Source of the DNA: Spirodela intermedia
Lineage: Eukaryota > Streptophyta > Magnoliopsida > Alismatales > Araceae
Assembly (NCBI GenBank): GCA_902729315.2
Contig: LR746268.1
Span: 1,791,501 to 1,855,500 of the forward strand
Direction of reading: 5' to 3'
Length of the DNA stretch: 64,000 nt
Shown: one piece after another, positions 12,290 to 25,603 of the stretch
Layout of the letters: each line of letters opens with the position of its first letter
Numbering within the stretch: the first letter of the stretch is position 1
The notes under the pieces: generated by a model
The model's database searches: none
Told to the model about the DNA's origin: nothing
Seen by the model: the letters and a program-made list of their open reading frames with translations, nothing else
Made by a program: the position numbers and the translations under genes

Positions 12290-12577
12290 TTATATCTCTA
12301 TTGCTCACACACGCTTGTGGGCTTGGTAGGATGGGCACAAGTTTAGGCTCTACCCAAAAGTTTGTTATCTTCAGGGCGCGGACTGTGCTTCTCAGTTCTG
12401 CCCCTCCGCGCGAATGGTTTCTATCGCGTCCCTGAACGAGGAGAAGAGCCAAGTGCTTCCTCAGCGTCCGTCTCTGCTCCCGCAGTAACGCTTTCCACAG
12501 CCCAAGAGAGGATAATCTTCCTCTTCTTCTCCCTCTTCCTCCTCGACATGGGAAGCTAGGCGGCGGCGCCATTGAAG
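11916..12577. promoter_or_regulatory. 662-bp bidirectional promoter (methyltransferase / RNR1)
   Basis: The two ATGs at 11915 (-) and 12578 (+) face away from each other. Between them are site II-type elements TGGGCC (12003-12008), GGCCCA (about 12115-12120) and TGGGCT (12318-12323), and two (CT)n tracts at 12135-12172 and 12253-12286. Site II elements are typical of promoters of nuclear genes for organelle and housekeeping proteins, which suits both genes. No clear TATA box is seen for either direction. Confidence 0.6.
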
Positions 12578-15500
12578 ATGGCTGCCGGGGCGACCAACGG
12601 CTGCTCTCTCTTGCGCTCCTCCGCTGCTCTGTCCGCTCCGTTGTCCGCCTTCAGTCTGAAATGCTCCCTCCGCTTGCGGTCCTCCGTTCTATTTGCGAAT
12701 ATGGCCTGGTACTCTGAATTCCCGAGGTCCCGCCCTGGCTCTCTCTTCCCTTCTCTTGTCGGCGGCACTTTTGTTCGGACCGTCTCCGTTCCCCGGCTTG
12801 TTGATCTGGTTATGGAGGAACTAGCAGAGTTGAAATCCAAGAAGCAGCTGTGTGCGGCTGGGAAGTGAGTCTATCATCATCTCCTTTCTGGCTTCTTTTT
12901 TCTTTTTATTGTTTCCTCTGCTCTAATGTCTAGAAGTAGCAAAGAATCAATCGCCTTCATCCTCTTGTCGAATTCCCGGCGAATTTTCAGTTTGATTTAT
13001 ATTGATGGGATAAGGCCTGGCGAAGTGAAAGCTGTTACTACTGTCCTGTTTTTCTGAACGTATATGAATTTTGTGATGTTTGGGCTGGGTGGGTGCTCTT
13101 CTGGGTTTCGTCTTCCTTATGAGTACGGAAAACTTAGAAGTCGAAGGTGTGGGTAATCTGAGGTGCCCTCTCTGCTCTTTTTCATCGGTAAAATATGAGA
13201 TCAATATATCTAAGATTTCCTTGCCACTTCATTTTCGCAATTTGGGTACCTCTTTCTATATAGCATCCTGAAAAATCTTGGTTTTATTTGCATGGGTTGT
13301 GAAATAAAATGGGCGTGCTAATACAGCCTGCAGTTTAGAACCGATATTTTTTCTCGTTGTCAGGAAGTCGGCAAATTGATATTTTTTTAATAGTCTGGGC
13401 GTGACATCACATGATATTTGACGCACCTTTTTCATTTGCAGAACAATATTACTCAATAATGAGTTAATGGAAGATAAACTTGATAAGCAGGTCCTTCAGA
13501 AAGGAATGCTTCTCGAGTTCCGAAAAGACTCTGAAAGAGTCTTGCTAGCAGTTGCCCAGAAACCTGACGGGAAGAAAAACTGGATGGTCTATGATCAGGT
13601 TGTTGTAGAGACTAGCTTTCTGCCTGCTGAATGCATTACTTCTGGTGCCGTCATCTTTTTGAGCTGTTATCTGTTTATTTATTTCATTTTTAGCATGGAG
13701 TAATCGGGTGCCTAATTTTCCTAAATGTTTTTTTCTCTTCTTATAATGTCTGAAAACAGAATGGAGTCATATCATCTATTAAGCCTCAGCAAATTACATA
13801 TATTGTACCAGGTGTCAATAATTTCGATCACACTGAAGTTATGGGCTTCGTTGAGAGAGCACATAATCTCTTGGTAAGTTGTCTAATTTCAACTCAGATC
13901 CACATTTTTCCTCATCTTATTTGGCAATGATCTAGCGCAGGACATGTCCATACTGGAGTGCGCATGGGCTGAGCTTTTTGAACAGAACAAATTAATCACA
14001 ACAGAAGAACTAGCTGAGGTACAGTAGGCTTAGCGTATTACTTCCTCATTTTGGTCTAATCTCCATCGTTTAAACTAGTTTGCATTTCTTTTTTTAGATT
14101 GTATATGGTTGCAGGGAGCCACTTGAAAGCTATTGTGCCCATCTCTTATTGTCAAAGGACGAATTTTATTTTAGTGTCAAGGAGAGTAAAGGTTTTTCTT
14201 CTGTTTATCAGCCTCGACCGTCCATTCAAGTAAGTTTTCTTATGTATCAATCCTTTCTGTGGTGATGGTTGAAGTTGTGCTGAACAATTATTTGTTCTTT
14301 GATGAAATATACTTTGACTTCCTGGACTGTCTTCTTCCTCAATCTAGGGTGACAGATGTAATCAACTTCCTTTCCCGGAGGGTGTATAATGATAAAAAAA
14401 TTAAATTGCTTTGGCATTCATTCTCTACGACTGTTAAAGAAACCACAAGGTATCTTGAACATAAATCCAGCTGATCATAGAATATGCAGTGGAAACCATT
14501 CATACAATTTTAAAAATGGCTAGTTTTACCTAAAGGTAGACCAAATTCAGGTGCTTTGGGATACAATGTTATCAAGTACACTGGATGAAATAGTTACAAC
14601 GGAATTTTTTATCTACGGTGGTATTTTTTTTGAGAAAAACACTGTGTTGGAAGGGTTTCTGCCTCCTTTGAAAGCCTTGTTCTGCTGCCCTGAATTGTTA
14701 AGTTTGCCCATAAAGGCATGAAAACGGTTATGATAGCAACACCGTTAGCATGCATTCAGTTAGAATAGTACAACTATTCTAGAAAATTTGAGCTAGAGTC
14801 TTTAATAAGAGGCTTCATTGGGGTGTTGTAAATATCTTGATGGGTGAACAGGGAGTAACATGTAACATGGAGGATGTGAGAAGAAGCTGAATGTCCAAAT
14901 AAATGTTACTATGGTTCGTGGACATAGTAACATTTGTAAACATGGCAGTGGTGGCCAATGCTTTGCTATGATGGCTTTGCCTTTTTGTTGAATAATTTGG
15001 CGTCCTTTTCTGCCACTCATTGCTGGCTGGAAAATATTTATTTATCTGCCAATATGATTCCTAACAGTGTTTTATTTCTTCAGGTTGAGGAACTTATGCA
15101 GCGGAAGCAAGCCAAGTTGGCTTCTGAGAAGGAGCATGAGGACTTTATCCAGCTACTGATGTCAGCTATGGCGTCAGCTGTTACTGATAAGCCTCCTAAA
15201 TACTCATGGAAAATGGATGAGAAGATATGGTCCAAAATTGAATCCCTTGAGGCTTATGCAATAGATGCATGCAAATCTGATGAAGAGAAGAAGACTGCTG
15301 GAAAGGTAATGCCCACTCCGTAAAAGATGATTTATAATCTAAGAATCGATCATGCTGTTAATCCTTTTTCTAGCTTGAAATCCTGGACTTGATATTTTAT
15401 CAGTTCGTATGCTGATGAAAAAAAAAATCTATTTTCCAAGGAAATGCTCATAAGATCTTCCAATAAACATTTCGTTGTGGGACTCAAAAAATACATCCCC

Positions 15501-16511
15501 TTGCACAATTTGTTTGGTTATTAATTTCGTGAAGCATGAAATGTTGATGTGCAGTACATTGTGAAGTAATTCAAGGCACAGTTTTCTTTGTTCATAGACA
15601 TTACATGTTACTCCGAAAATATGATGAAGACAAGGTAATGATGCACTTCTCATAAGTAAACCTTTCAAATTTGAAGCTTTGGCTTTGTTGGGAAAACTGC
15701 TATTACCTTATTCAAATACTGTGATATGTTTTTTCCCAAAATTTTCACAATACTTTGTCAAAAACCGTGACACTTTATTTTAATCCTTTGAAAAACAAAA
15801 TGTTTAGGTCCCTGCTTAATTATGTTTAGAAAGTTAATCTATTAAAGTATGTTACGCCGTAATCTATTAAAGTACGTTTAGATACTTTTTTTTGGGTTTG
15901 GATACTTGCTAACTAAGAGTTAGTCTCTTCAACATGCCTTCTCAAATTCAGCATAGATGTTTTTTATGTTCAGTTTGCACTGTAGGAAGCTAATTGATAT
16001 CCAGTCAGCCGACTAAAATTGACATCTGCTGCCTAACTTTTGTTATGAAAGCGTGGCAGACAGTGTTTTCCTACTACAAGTTTCTCTCTGATAATCTATC
16101 AATGAATCTAACTATCTTTTCTTTGATCATGTTTGATAATTTAATAGCTAAGTTGTAGTCATAACCTCAATAGATTCTTAACTGTCATGTCCTCTGTTTA
16201 AAGATAATCATTGTGGCTTATTCAGAGAATCATTGTATTCTATGTTTTATCACTGGAACTTGCATACGTTCTTTGCATTTTCAGATCATTGGATTGCCTC
16301 CTAAATAAGTGCATAGCCATTTGTTGGTCTCCTACTGTTATTAGAGCTTTTCGCGTAAATATCACCCTGTCATTCAAGCTGGGGACTTTCATTCTTCATG
16401 TGGACGTTTGGAGTAGCATATGTCAAGTTAAGGTGACGAGTCGACATTGGTAATATCTTTTGTACTGAGACTTAAAAATACTATAACTTATGCAGTAGAA
16501 AATTGGTCTTC

Positions 16512-16556
<45 letters not shown>

Positions 16557-19152
16557 CAAAATTTATATCTGAACCTCACATAAGAGCTCCCCTTGTTGTT
16601 CCTCCAGGGGGTGGTTAAACTCATTAGGGACTTAGAGTAGGTTGGACGCTAATATTATGCATCTGCTTCAATGAATAAAGAGCCCAGTTTCTTCTAGCGA
16701 TCTGTATACCCAGAAGGTACATGAAACAGCCCATCTTGATAGCATGGACCATGCTCACAGTGGAACTAATTTGACCAGAATTTCATCTAAAAAGGTATAT
16801 TTGAACCGGAAATTTTATCAAAAAGCTATGTTTATTGGCATGTGTTACGAAACTACTTTCTCCAAATGTTCTGCTCTTTTTTCCTGGTGGCAGCTTGATC
16901 ATGATAAGTGTTAACAACTCATGAATTAGTTAACTCAACTCTTGTGCTCTGCTAATCAACGTGTAGCGGATTCATTTCTTATTCTCTGATTCTCAGATTC
17001 TTCGGGCAATGGGATTGCCAAAAATGTCGTCTTCTGCAATGCAGCTTCTCATCGATATTGGATATTTTCCTGTGCATATCAATCTAGATTTATTGAAGTA
17101 CAACGTCTGTACTGAATTTTCTGACGAAGCTCTTGTGGAAGCTGAGGATGTTCTGTTAGCTTCCTCAGATCCAGATGAGGTAACTATCTGCTTTCTTCTT
17201 TGAGTGTGTGCTTCTCTTCTGATCAAGGAGCAAGTCTCCCTCGATCATTCTCTAATTTTCTTTTTTTCCTTTAGTTGAATCGAAAGGATCTTACATTCTT
17301 AAAGGTCTATGCTATTGATGTGGATGAAGCAGATGAGGTGAATTAGAATACATATCATTTTTTTTGTGTAGATACCATTCAAATTCCTTGATAATCTTAC
17401 GCCCTCTCTTCCATTCCATGAACATTATTTTTATTCTCAATCTTATTGTGAACAACAGCTTGACGATGCACTTAGTGCAATGAGGCTGCCGGATGGAAGG
17501 ATTAGAATATGGATACACGTTGCAGATCCTACTTGTTTTGTCCAACCACAGAGCGTCATTGACAGGTTTCCTGATCAACAGAGAAACAAAAATCCTTGGT
17601 TACCGCTAAGTAAAATTGCTAATGAAAAATGACTGTATGATAATTTATTTATTTACATTTTAAGTACAGGGAAGCAAGGCGAAGAGGAACATCTGTTTTC
17701 TTGCCCACTGCCACTTTCCCTATGTTTCCTCTAAAACTCGCTATGGAGGGAATGAGTTTGCAGCAAGGAAAAACTTGTCGGGCTGTCAGTGTATCTGTTG
17801 TTCTTCACCCAGATGGCAGGTAACTGCAAGTGGCTATGCACATGTTTGTCTTATGAACAGTTACTTTTCCGTCTAGAACGAGTGTTACAAACTTATGAAT
17901 TTGTAAGACTACTTCACTTTCCATGGCTTTTAGCATTGCAGAATACTCCATCGACAACTCAATCATTAGACCCACCTATATGCTGACGTATGAAAGTGCA
18001 ACGGAATTGCTTCATTTGAACCTTGAAGAGGAGGCTGATTTAAAACTTCTTTCTGAGGCTGCTTCTCTCCGGTTACAATGGCGCTGTCAACAGGTTGAGA
18101 TTCTGTGATATTAGACAAATTATATGTATACGTTGCTGGTTTTTACATTTCCTACTTCGATTTCTTGAAAATTTCAGCATCATTATCCTACTGTGGACAA
18201 TATTGGGTTGCTCACTTGTACGGAAAAAAAACGGCTCGTCTTCCATCTGGAGATCAGAAAACTGGGTCCTATAACAGAAACTAGAAGTAGTGGTAACAAA
18301 AACTAGAAGCCTTTTGTAGTTATATGTACCCATGTTCTGAGCATTGACTTATGCTGCTTCATCTGTTCTTTGGTTGATTGGAATTATGCTGCTCTTCTAT
18401 CCGACTAAACTTTAAAACTGGAATCCCCTGAATGCTAGTTAGTAAATTTCTAGCTCATTGGCACTAGGATTGGTCAGGTGATATATTTTTTTATAAGAAT
18501 TAATCCAATGAACTTATATTGCCTTCTATAGTTATACATACGATGTATGGGAGAAAAAATTGCCATAATAGATTCCCAAAACCTTGGACCAGGGATGATA
18601 CTACCAAATGCGAGCAACTACTGAGGCTTTGAGAGCTTGTCTCGATCACTAAAAATATTTGTTAAGGTATTAAAAATAACGAAGCTCTGAGCCAAGCATG
18701 TATAATGATTTATTTTAAGGCTATTTTTCTCCCTGGGTTTTTCCTATTCATAGAAAATACTCTTCTCAACAGTATCTGGAAGGTAGATAAGGAAGATGCG
18801 GGTGAATATCTGGCCGCCGTGGACTGTTTTCTCCAATTATTTTGAGCTTTCTTTGTCAGTTCGCATTCCGTGTCCTCATTTAGGGGTAAATAACCTGAAA
18901 CTGATCTTCAGGAACATCTTACAAAGGCATCCACTACGTGCATACCAATCCCAGCAAATCCTTATTTCATCTAAAATGGCATATCACACACTCAGATCCC
19001 AGTCCATTCAAGTAAACCTGAAGTTTCCAATTAGTGTGCCAAACAATAGATGGGTATCAACTACTATTAGATGTCAAATCAAGCACTGACAGATGTGATT
19101 ATTGGACGCTCTGCGGGGCTCATCTGTTCTCTACCCACATGAAATGGGGGGG

Positions 19153-19199
<47 letters not shown>

Positions 19200-20474
19200 G
19201 TACATGGGCTTTGACCAGCTCATACTATTTGGGCTTCAATTCTGCGGGGAATCTCTTGTCATACCAGATGATTCCTTCCATTCAAGGGACAGCCGTTCCG
19301 CTCTGTCTCTGTATCACTCTTTCATGGGCCTGCAATGAATTTATTTATTTATTTATTTTCAAGCTTATATGATCCATGTTCCAGCCTATGAAGAGAAAAT
19401 AAGGAAATATTCATCATGTTTTCGTCTCAATGTATAAACTGCAGAACTTGGGAACAGCTACTTTTGTATATTATCTTGAAGAGATAATAAAATCAAGAGT
19501 ATATAGCTCCCCATCTTCACCCACATTCCGCTGTATAATATATATTCTTTTTCAGGGTGCGATTGATACTGCAACGATAGAAGCACGGGTGAAGGTGTCC
19601 AATCCAGATGATCCAGAGCCGCCCATCAATCTATACATTGAGGATCAGGCCGGGCCGGCCATGAGGCTCGTCTCCGAGATGATGGTTCTCTGCGGGGAGG
19701 TCGTCGCCACCTTCGGCTCCTCCAACAATATCCCCCTCCCCTATAGGGGCCAGCCCCAGACGAATATCCCGGCCTCCACTTTCTCTCACCTCCCAGAGGG
19801 GCCCGTCAGGAGCGCCGCCTTCGTCAAGATCATGAGGGCCGCAGAGATGGACTTCCGCAAGCCCATTCGCCATGGAATCCTTGGGATCCCAGGATATGTG
19901 CAGTTCTCCTCTCCCATTCGTAGATATGTGGACCTTCTTGCCCACTATCAGGTTCTCCCTCTCTAGATCTTCGTATGTTCTCGTGAATTCTCCAGCAGAG
20001 TAGGTGAATTGATGGGCATCTGTGTTATTTTCTTTTTTTCAGGTGAAGGCTTTCCTCAGAGGGGATTCCTTGCCATTTTCAGCTACTCAAATGGAGGGCC
20101 TCGTGGCGGCAGTGAACACTCAGGGTAAGATAGCTAGAAAGCTGAGCAACATCAGCCTGCGGTATTGGCTTCTGGAGTTCCTTAGAAGGCAACCTAGAGA
20201 GAGAAAGTTCCGGGCCGTCGTCCTCAGGTTCATTAAGGACCGAGCCGCCACCGTGCTGCTTCTAGAGGTAGATAGATACTGCTTATGATACTCTCCACTT
20301 CCCTGATTCTTTCTCACTTATGATACTGCTGGAGGATTTGTTCAGGTGGGAATTCAAGCCTCCGCCTTGCTATCTCTCGGAATTCAGGTCGGCGACGAAA
20401 TTTATGTCCTGGTGATGGAAGCCCACCCAAGGGATGATATTCTCCTGCTCCGGGAGGTGGGAGTGGCTCACTGA
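12578..20474 (+). CDS. RNR1: ribonuclease II/R family exoribonuclease, chloroplastic/mitochondrial
   Basis: Fourteen exons join in phase: 12578-12864, 13442-13598, 13760-13873, 13941-14018, 14098-14229, 15084-15305, 16997-17179, 17275-17337, 17459-17565, 17670-17819, 17934-18093, 19556-19951, 20043-20267 and 20346-20474, giving 800 residues against about 803 for Arabidopsis RNR1. The N-terminus is Ser/Arg/Leu-rich as a transit peptide would be. The RNB catalytic centre lies across exons 8-9: AIDVDEADELDDAL (D406 to D415), followed by IWIHVADP. Exon 12 carries the RNB end (FSSPIRRYVDLLAHYQ) and exons 13-14 an S1-like RNA-binding tail. The enzyme trims 3' ends of plastid and mitochondrial rRNA and mRNA precursors. 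The ATG at 12578 is the first in frame. Exons 12-14 are much richer in G/C-ending codons than exons 2-11. Introns 6 and 11 contain GA/CT microsatellites. Confidence 0.96.
16515..16553. repeat. (CT)n microsatellite in RNR1 intron 6
   Basis: About 39 bp of pure CT within the 1.7-kb intron 6 of RNR1. Confidence 0.9.
19157..19196. repeat. (GA)n microsatellite in RNR1 intron 11
   Basis: About 40 bp of pure GA, preceded by a run of Gs, within the 1.46-kb intron 11 of RNR1. Confidence 0.9.
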
Positions 20475-20504
20475 GGCTCTCTGGGTCATCCAAAAGGCTA
20501 GTAA

Positions 20505-20511
20505 ATCTCTC

Positions 20512-20585
<74 letters not shown>

Positions 20586-20624
20586 TCCCTCTCCCTCTCC
20601 CTCTCCCTCTCCCTCTCTCTCTCT
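20505..20624. repeat. (CT)n then (CCCTCT)n in the RNR1 3' flank
   Basis: Begins 31 bp after the RNR1 stop. About 75 bp of pure CT turn into seven or so CCCTCT units and then CT again. It probably lies in the RNR1 3' UTR and would be transcribed as a long pyrimidine tract. Confidence 0.92.
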
Positions 20625-21125
20625 AGGGTCTTCCCCAATTGGTTTATCTCAGTGAAGCCAAGCACACCGAGCATCCAGGGATTCCATAAGACTTTCCCCT
20701 CCCTCTGAGAAGGCCTGTCCTCTGGTTTTGTTAGTGTTCTTGAGAGGAGGCGGGCGATTGAGGGTTCTCGTAGATGCAGATTGTGTAGGTGGGTCGATCT
20801 GTAAATACATTCTTTTCCGCACACATTCCCGGAGATCGTGGCTGTTCGGCCATTCTCCAGCTGATTCCCATTTTTCGGGGCAAAAAAGAAAAACAGCTGC
20901 CGGAGCTGTCTGCAACTGAAGCGGATCGTGCTGTTTTTGGAAATATTCCTTTGTGGGATCTTTTGAGATCCTGAGAAAATCGATGTGAAGGGTCTTCTTC
21001 CTGTGGGAATTTCTATAAAAAGAAAATGGCGGGGATAAATATGACTTTTAAGGGTGCATTTTTATAGTTTTTTTTACCAAAATTAATTCGTAAAAATATT
21101 CTTGTGGAGCTTAAGGAAGCCCACT

Positions 21126-21164
<39 letters not shown>

Positions 21165-22286
21165 AATGGGTCAGGCCCAAAATAAGGATTGGACCGAGTG
21201 GAGCCTTTGTTGAGCTATAATGTAAAGCTTCAAATAAATGAGCAACTTTTTAACAGAATATCATCGAATGTTTTTCGGCCCTAAAAGGCCCAATGGGCTT
21301 TTGGGCTAAGCGGGCTTTTCTTGGATCCAACTCCGAGGCCCAAAGATAATAGATATTTAAAAAATTATGCGTGAAATCAATTACTTTAATCATTCTTATA
21401 AGGAAAAGAATGACACAAATGGGATGAAATTTGCTTCCTAATGGAAGTACAGAGGAGGATCCACGATTCTCACGGAATAAGAAGGGAAAAATAAGTAAGA
21501 GAGGGGATACACAAAATTATAGAAAGTTTACTGGGTTTTTATTTAAAATGAGAAGTTTAAAAGTTATTATTTTTTTTAAAATACTGCACTTCCTCAGGTA
21601 GGGTGCGTCAGGGGCACGTTCCTCTGGCACGAGTAGACCTCTTTGTACATATATCGCTACACGAATAGCTCCGGTTCATCGATCCTCACTTGAATGAACG
21701 GTTCAGATTTTCTGGTTTTAGCCACATGATGCACTCCGGTGGATCTGCCGGTGCGATCCAGTGTACATTACGGCGAGGCGTGGCGGCCAATAGTTCTGCA
21801 CAGAAGCTCCAAGCTGTCATTCGTGAAACACGTGTCTATGACGTCATCCTCGGCTGTGTTTTTTATGTTTTAAATTAGCCCCTATTATTTTCAATTTTGT
21901 GAAGAGAAGAATGATGGTCCTTGGATTATGATTTCCGCTATCGTTACGGTGTCTCATGACCGGGTATAAGAGCATATAAATATAATTTTGGGTTTTGAAC
22001 GGTAGTGTAGAATATTATATGAGGTTATGACTAAAGATCCCATTCGAAATCGTAGGCAACTGGGGCTACGACTTGAGGTGGCATCCACTACCTACCGGCC
22101 ATCGGGGAGCAACACCCGCTGTCCTCATTACAGTCACCTCTTGGTGACAAATGGCGGCTGTGGGCAAGCTCACCGGAAGCCGCAACGCACAGGAATCAGC
22201 GCCCTGAAGGAGGGAAACTTGTTAGAAGGTAACCTTACCGCCACACCATCCTCACTTGGAGGATGCTTAAAGGGGAGGAAATAAAC
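20625..22286. other. RNR1 3' flank and intergenic region
   Basis: No further exon is supported. It contains a (GA)n tract at 21129-21162 and, from 20650 to 20960, moderately GC-rich sequence that is probably 3' UTR. From 21000 to 22000 it is AT-rich. I see no transposon signature. Confidence 0.5.
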
Positions 22287-22415
22287 GGCACTCCAGAGAG
22301 AGAGAGAAGTCTGCTGCCTCCATTTCTTCAGAGTCGTCTCAGAGCAGAGCTTTTAGAGAGAGAAATAAGAGTGTGAGAGAGAGAGAGAGAAGAAAGAGGA
22401 GAGAGACAGAGAGGG
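22287..22415 (+). promoter_or_regulatory. GA-rich 5' leader of the DUF4057 gene
   Basis: GAGAGA blocks at about 22295-22306, 22353-22362 and 22373-22413 run up to the start codon at 22416. On position they are probably 5' UTR. GA repeats in plant leaders and promoters are known binding sites of BBR/BPC GAGA-binding proteins; function here is inference. Confidence 0.5.
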
Positions 22416-25400
22416 ATGGAGAAGAGCAAGCCTGTGAGGAAGTCGTACACTTCGACGGCGGATCTTCTCACCTGGACGGAGAATGCACCGATGGAGTCTC
22501 CTGCAGCGGAAGTCGCCTCTCGCCCCGGGATCCTCTCTCACCAGGTGAGGTGCTCCTTTTCTTGTTGCTCCGCGGCGAGAATGGCCGCTGGGACCGTGAT
22601 TTCGGGAAATGAGTATGTGTGTCGATTTTTAACGAGGGAATGCTGCAGCCTTCGGCAGGTATAAGCGCGGTGCTCTTCGGTGGGCAGATGACGGAAGAGG
22701 AGGCAGAGTCCCTGATGAAAACGTGAGATCTGGAGTCCTCGTCCTCTGTTTTGCCGTGATCCTTGTTGTCCATGTGGTCGACAACTAGTTACTCTTGTTG
22801 TGCGGATTCACTGTGGCTTTGATATTTCGATTTTGAATTTTTTGTTTTCTCTCGTTGTTCTTCAACTCCGTGGACGTCGGTATTCCGTGATCTTCATGTG
22901 TCATCATTTGATCTGTCGGATTGTCGATCACGAGGCGTTCTGATTCTTCTGATGCGTCCGTCAACTTGTCAACTTCTTCACTGTAGGAGTTTCTCCAGTT
23001 TTCTTTTGCGCGTGTGCCCAGCTGGGGAATATGACAACACTAGGACAAAACTGGACGGTTCCTGCATGAGCGGCGTTTGGTTGTTAAAATTTGTCTCATA
23101 ATGCTGTGCAGTTTGTCGTTTTGTCTAGAGTGTCTTTTCTCCATTCTCTACAGTAAAACTGTAGATCTGGTTGCGATACGTTTCTTCTAGTCCCTCCTCC
23201 CCCCCCTCATTGATTGATTTCTACCTTATTTCTCTAGATGGGTCTATTTATGTCTCCGAGATTAGCCACTGTCTTTCTTGGGTACTGGCGTGTGACCGAT
23301 CGTTCTTCTAGGCGGGACTCTGCATATCTGATCTCCATGATTCTTCAATCCACAACAATTATCACCTCCTTTGAACTAGATGATTTTGTTTTATTATATT
23401 GTTTATGATTCTTCCGAAGACATTTTTCCTTTCTCTAGGATTTTACTTTATCCATCAACTCATGATATGTTTGGCGTTATTCCAGTATTCTTTATATGAC
23501 AAGGGTTCTGCTCTTTTGATGTTTTGGGGGCTAACAAGTTTTGGATATTTAATTCATCTTCATGGTCAATCGATATATGATATCGACGACTGATCCAGAA
23601 ACTGATCTGACTCTCTCAGGATACATTCAGTATCTGAATTTATTTGTCACTTTGATTTGAGCTGATACCAACTCAGATCATTTATACTAGGACATCTATG
23701 GATTTAAGAGGAGACTGACCCAGGAAAGACAGATTGACTATATTTTCTCTCCGAAATAGAACATACAGTATGATGTTTGGATCATCTTTTAAGCATTCTG
23801 TCTTTCCTCAACTGTCCTTTATTTCTCATACTCCATGTAGCCGTGGGTAGAAGAAACAACTGCTATTTTTACTAGTTAATCTTTCTGCCGTTCTTAATGC
23901 TGACGGAGAGCATAGATCTAAAAAAGCTTCCGAGATTTTAGTGAGGGGCTGCAATAATTAAATAGGTCACATTAGATTATTATCGCCTGATAAAGTGGTA
24001 AAATGGGTAGACACCTCTCTGTGTGATTCTAAATGCCACCCCATTTGTTTTTTTTAAGGAAATGGTGGGTCTGGCCATCCACTCAAACATCACATTGGCA
24101 GAGATTCTGAAATGCTTAGACGAAATCTGAAGGATTTAGATGCCGTTTGTGGAAATTGATTAGTGAGAAGCTTTTGTGGTAAAAAAATAAATGTTTTTAC
24201 TTGATTCTTTTCTCTCTTCACGTAGATTTCCCTAATGTCATCCCCCCCCTTAACCAGACCCATCTGGTTTCATCTTTGCTCTCATTAACTCCCTCCATGG
24301 ACTGTACTATTATTTCTGATCATCAGGCGATCTGACAGTAAGAGGTTTGCCTTAAAGAATTGTGTTATAAATTACATGCTTTTAATCATCACTTGGATTA
24401 TACCGCCCGCCGAAGCATAAAGCGTTACTTCTTAACGGAAGGAATCATCAGCCTCCCCTTGCTTTTCACCTTGCTCTCAATCCTCCGCACCTCTCTTAAT
24501 TCTTCACTTTTTTCTGTACTCGCAGGAAACCATGTTCAAGCTCGAAACTGAAAGAGATGACAGGCAGCGGTATATTCGCAGGAGATCAAGACAATGGTGC
24601 ATCAGAGGCCGATGCCACCTTCTCGACTCCCAACAATCGAACAGGCTTGCGTCTTTATCAGGTATAATACTAATAATAACGATAATAAATCATGAATGGA
24701 TCAATCAACCAATCTGTGTTTTAAATGTATACTGGACCTGTGAACCGTTTCTGTTATTGGGTCATGCTGTGTTTTTGGAAAGAAACTGAATCAGGTTGGG
24801 CTGTGTTAAAAACAGAAAGTCAGCCATGCCGTTTCAAATGTATGCTGTCTTCGAGTTGACTTCCTTGTGATGCTTTCAGAATCGTACGAGATAGATGATT
24901 TCTTATGCCTTTCTTTTCACAGTAGCAGGCTATATAATACTCAATAATAACAATAATAAATCAATCAATTAGCCATCTGTGTTTTGAAACGTAGACTGCA
25001 GCTGCGAGCCGTTTCTTTTATTGGGTCATGATGTGTTCTTGGAGGAAGTTGATTCAGTTTTAAATAAGTCAACCAGCCCTCGATTGTCTCTTCAAGTCAA
25101 CAGCCTTGCCACGATTCCAAAGTCCTACAAGATCTATAATTTCTTCTGCCTTTTTCATGTTTTTTTTTTTTTTTTTGTTTACAGCAAGCGGCTTGTGTGG
25201 TCAGCCAGATCTCATTCAGCGCCGAGGAGAGCGTTTCTCCGAAGAAGCCGACCACCCTGCCGGAGATGGCGAAGCAGCGAGAGCTGAGTGGCACTCTGGA
25301 GACCGAGAGTGAGCGCGACGCCAGGATGAAGAAACAGCTATCCGAGGCCAAGAACAGGGAGCTCAGCGGGCACGGGATCTTCACCCCCCCGCCGGAGATT

Positions 25401-25565
25401 GTGCCCCGGCCGCCACCGCTGTCTGCATCACACGCCGCCAACGTATCCGCTGTGAGTGTGACCGCTTCCACTTCCGACTTATCGTAACATAATTCGAGCT
25501 CCCTCCTCTGAAAATTTTGACAAAGAATCCTGAAATTTTGATAGTTTTATGGGCTTTAGAGTGTA

Positions 25566-25603
<38 letters not shown>

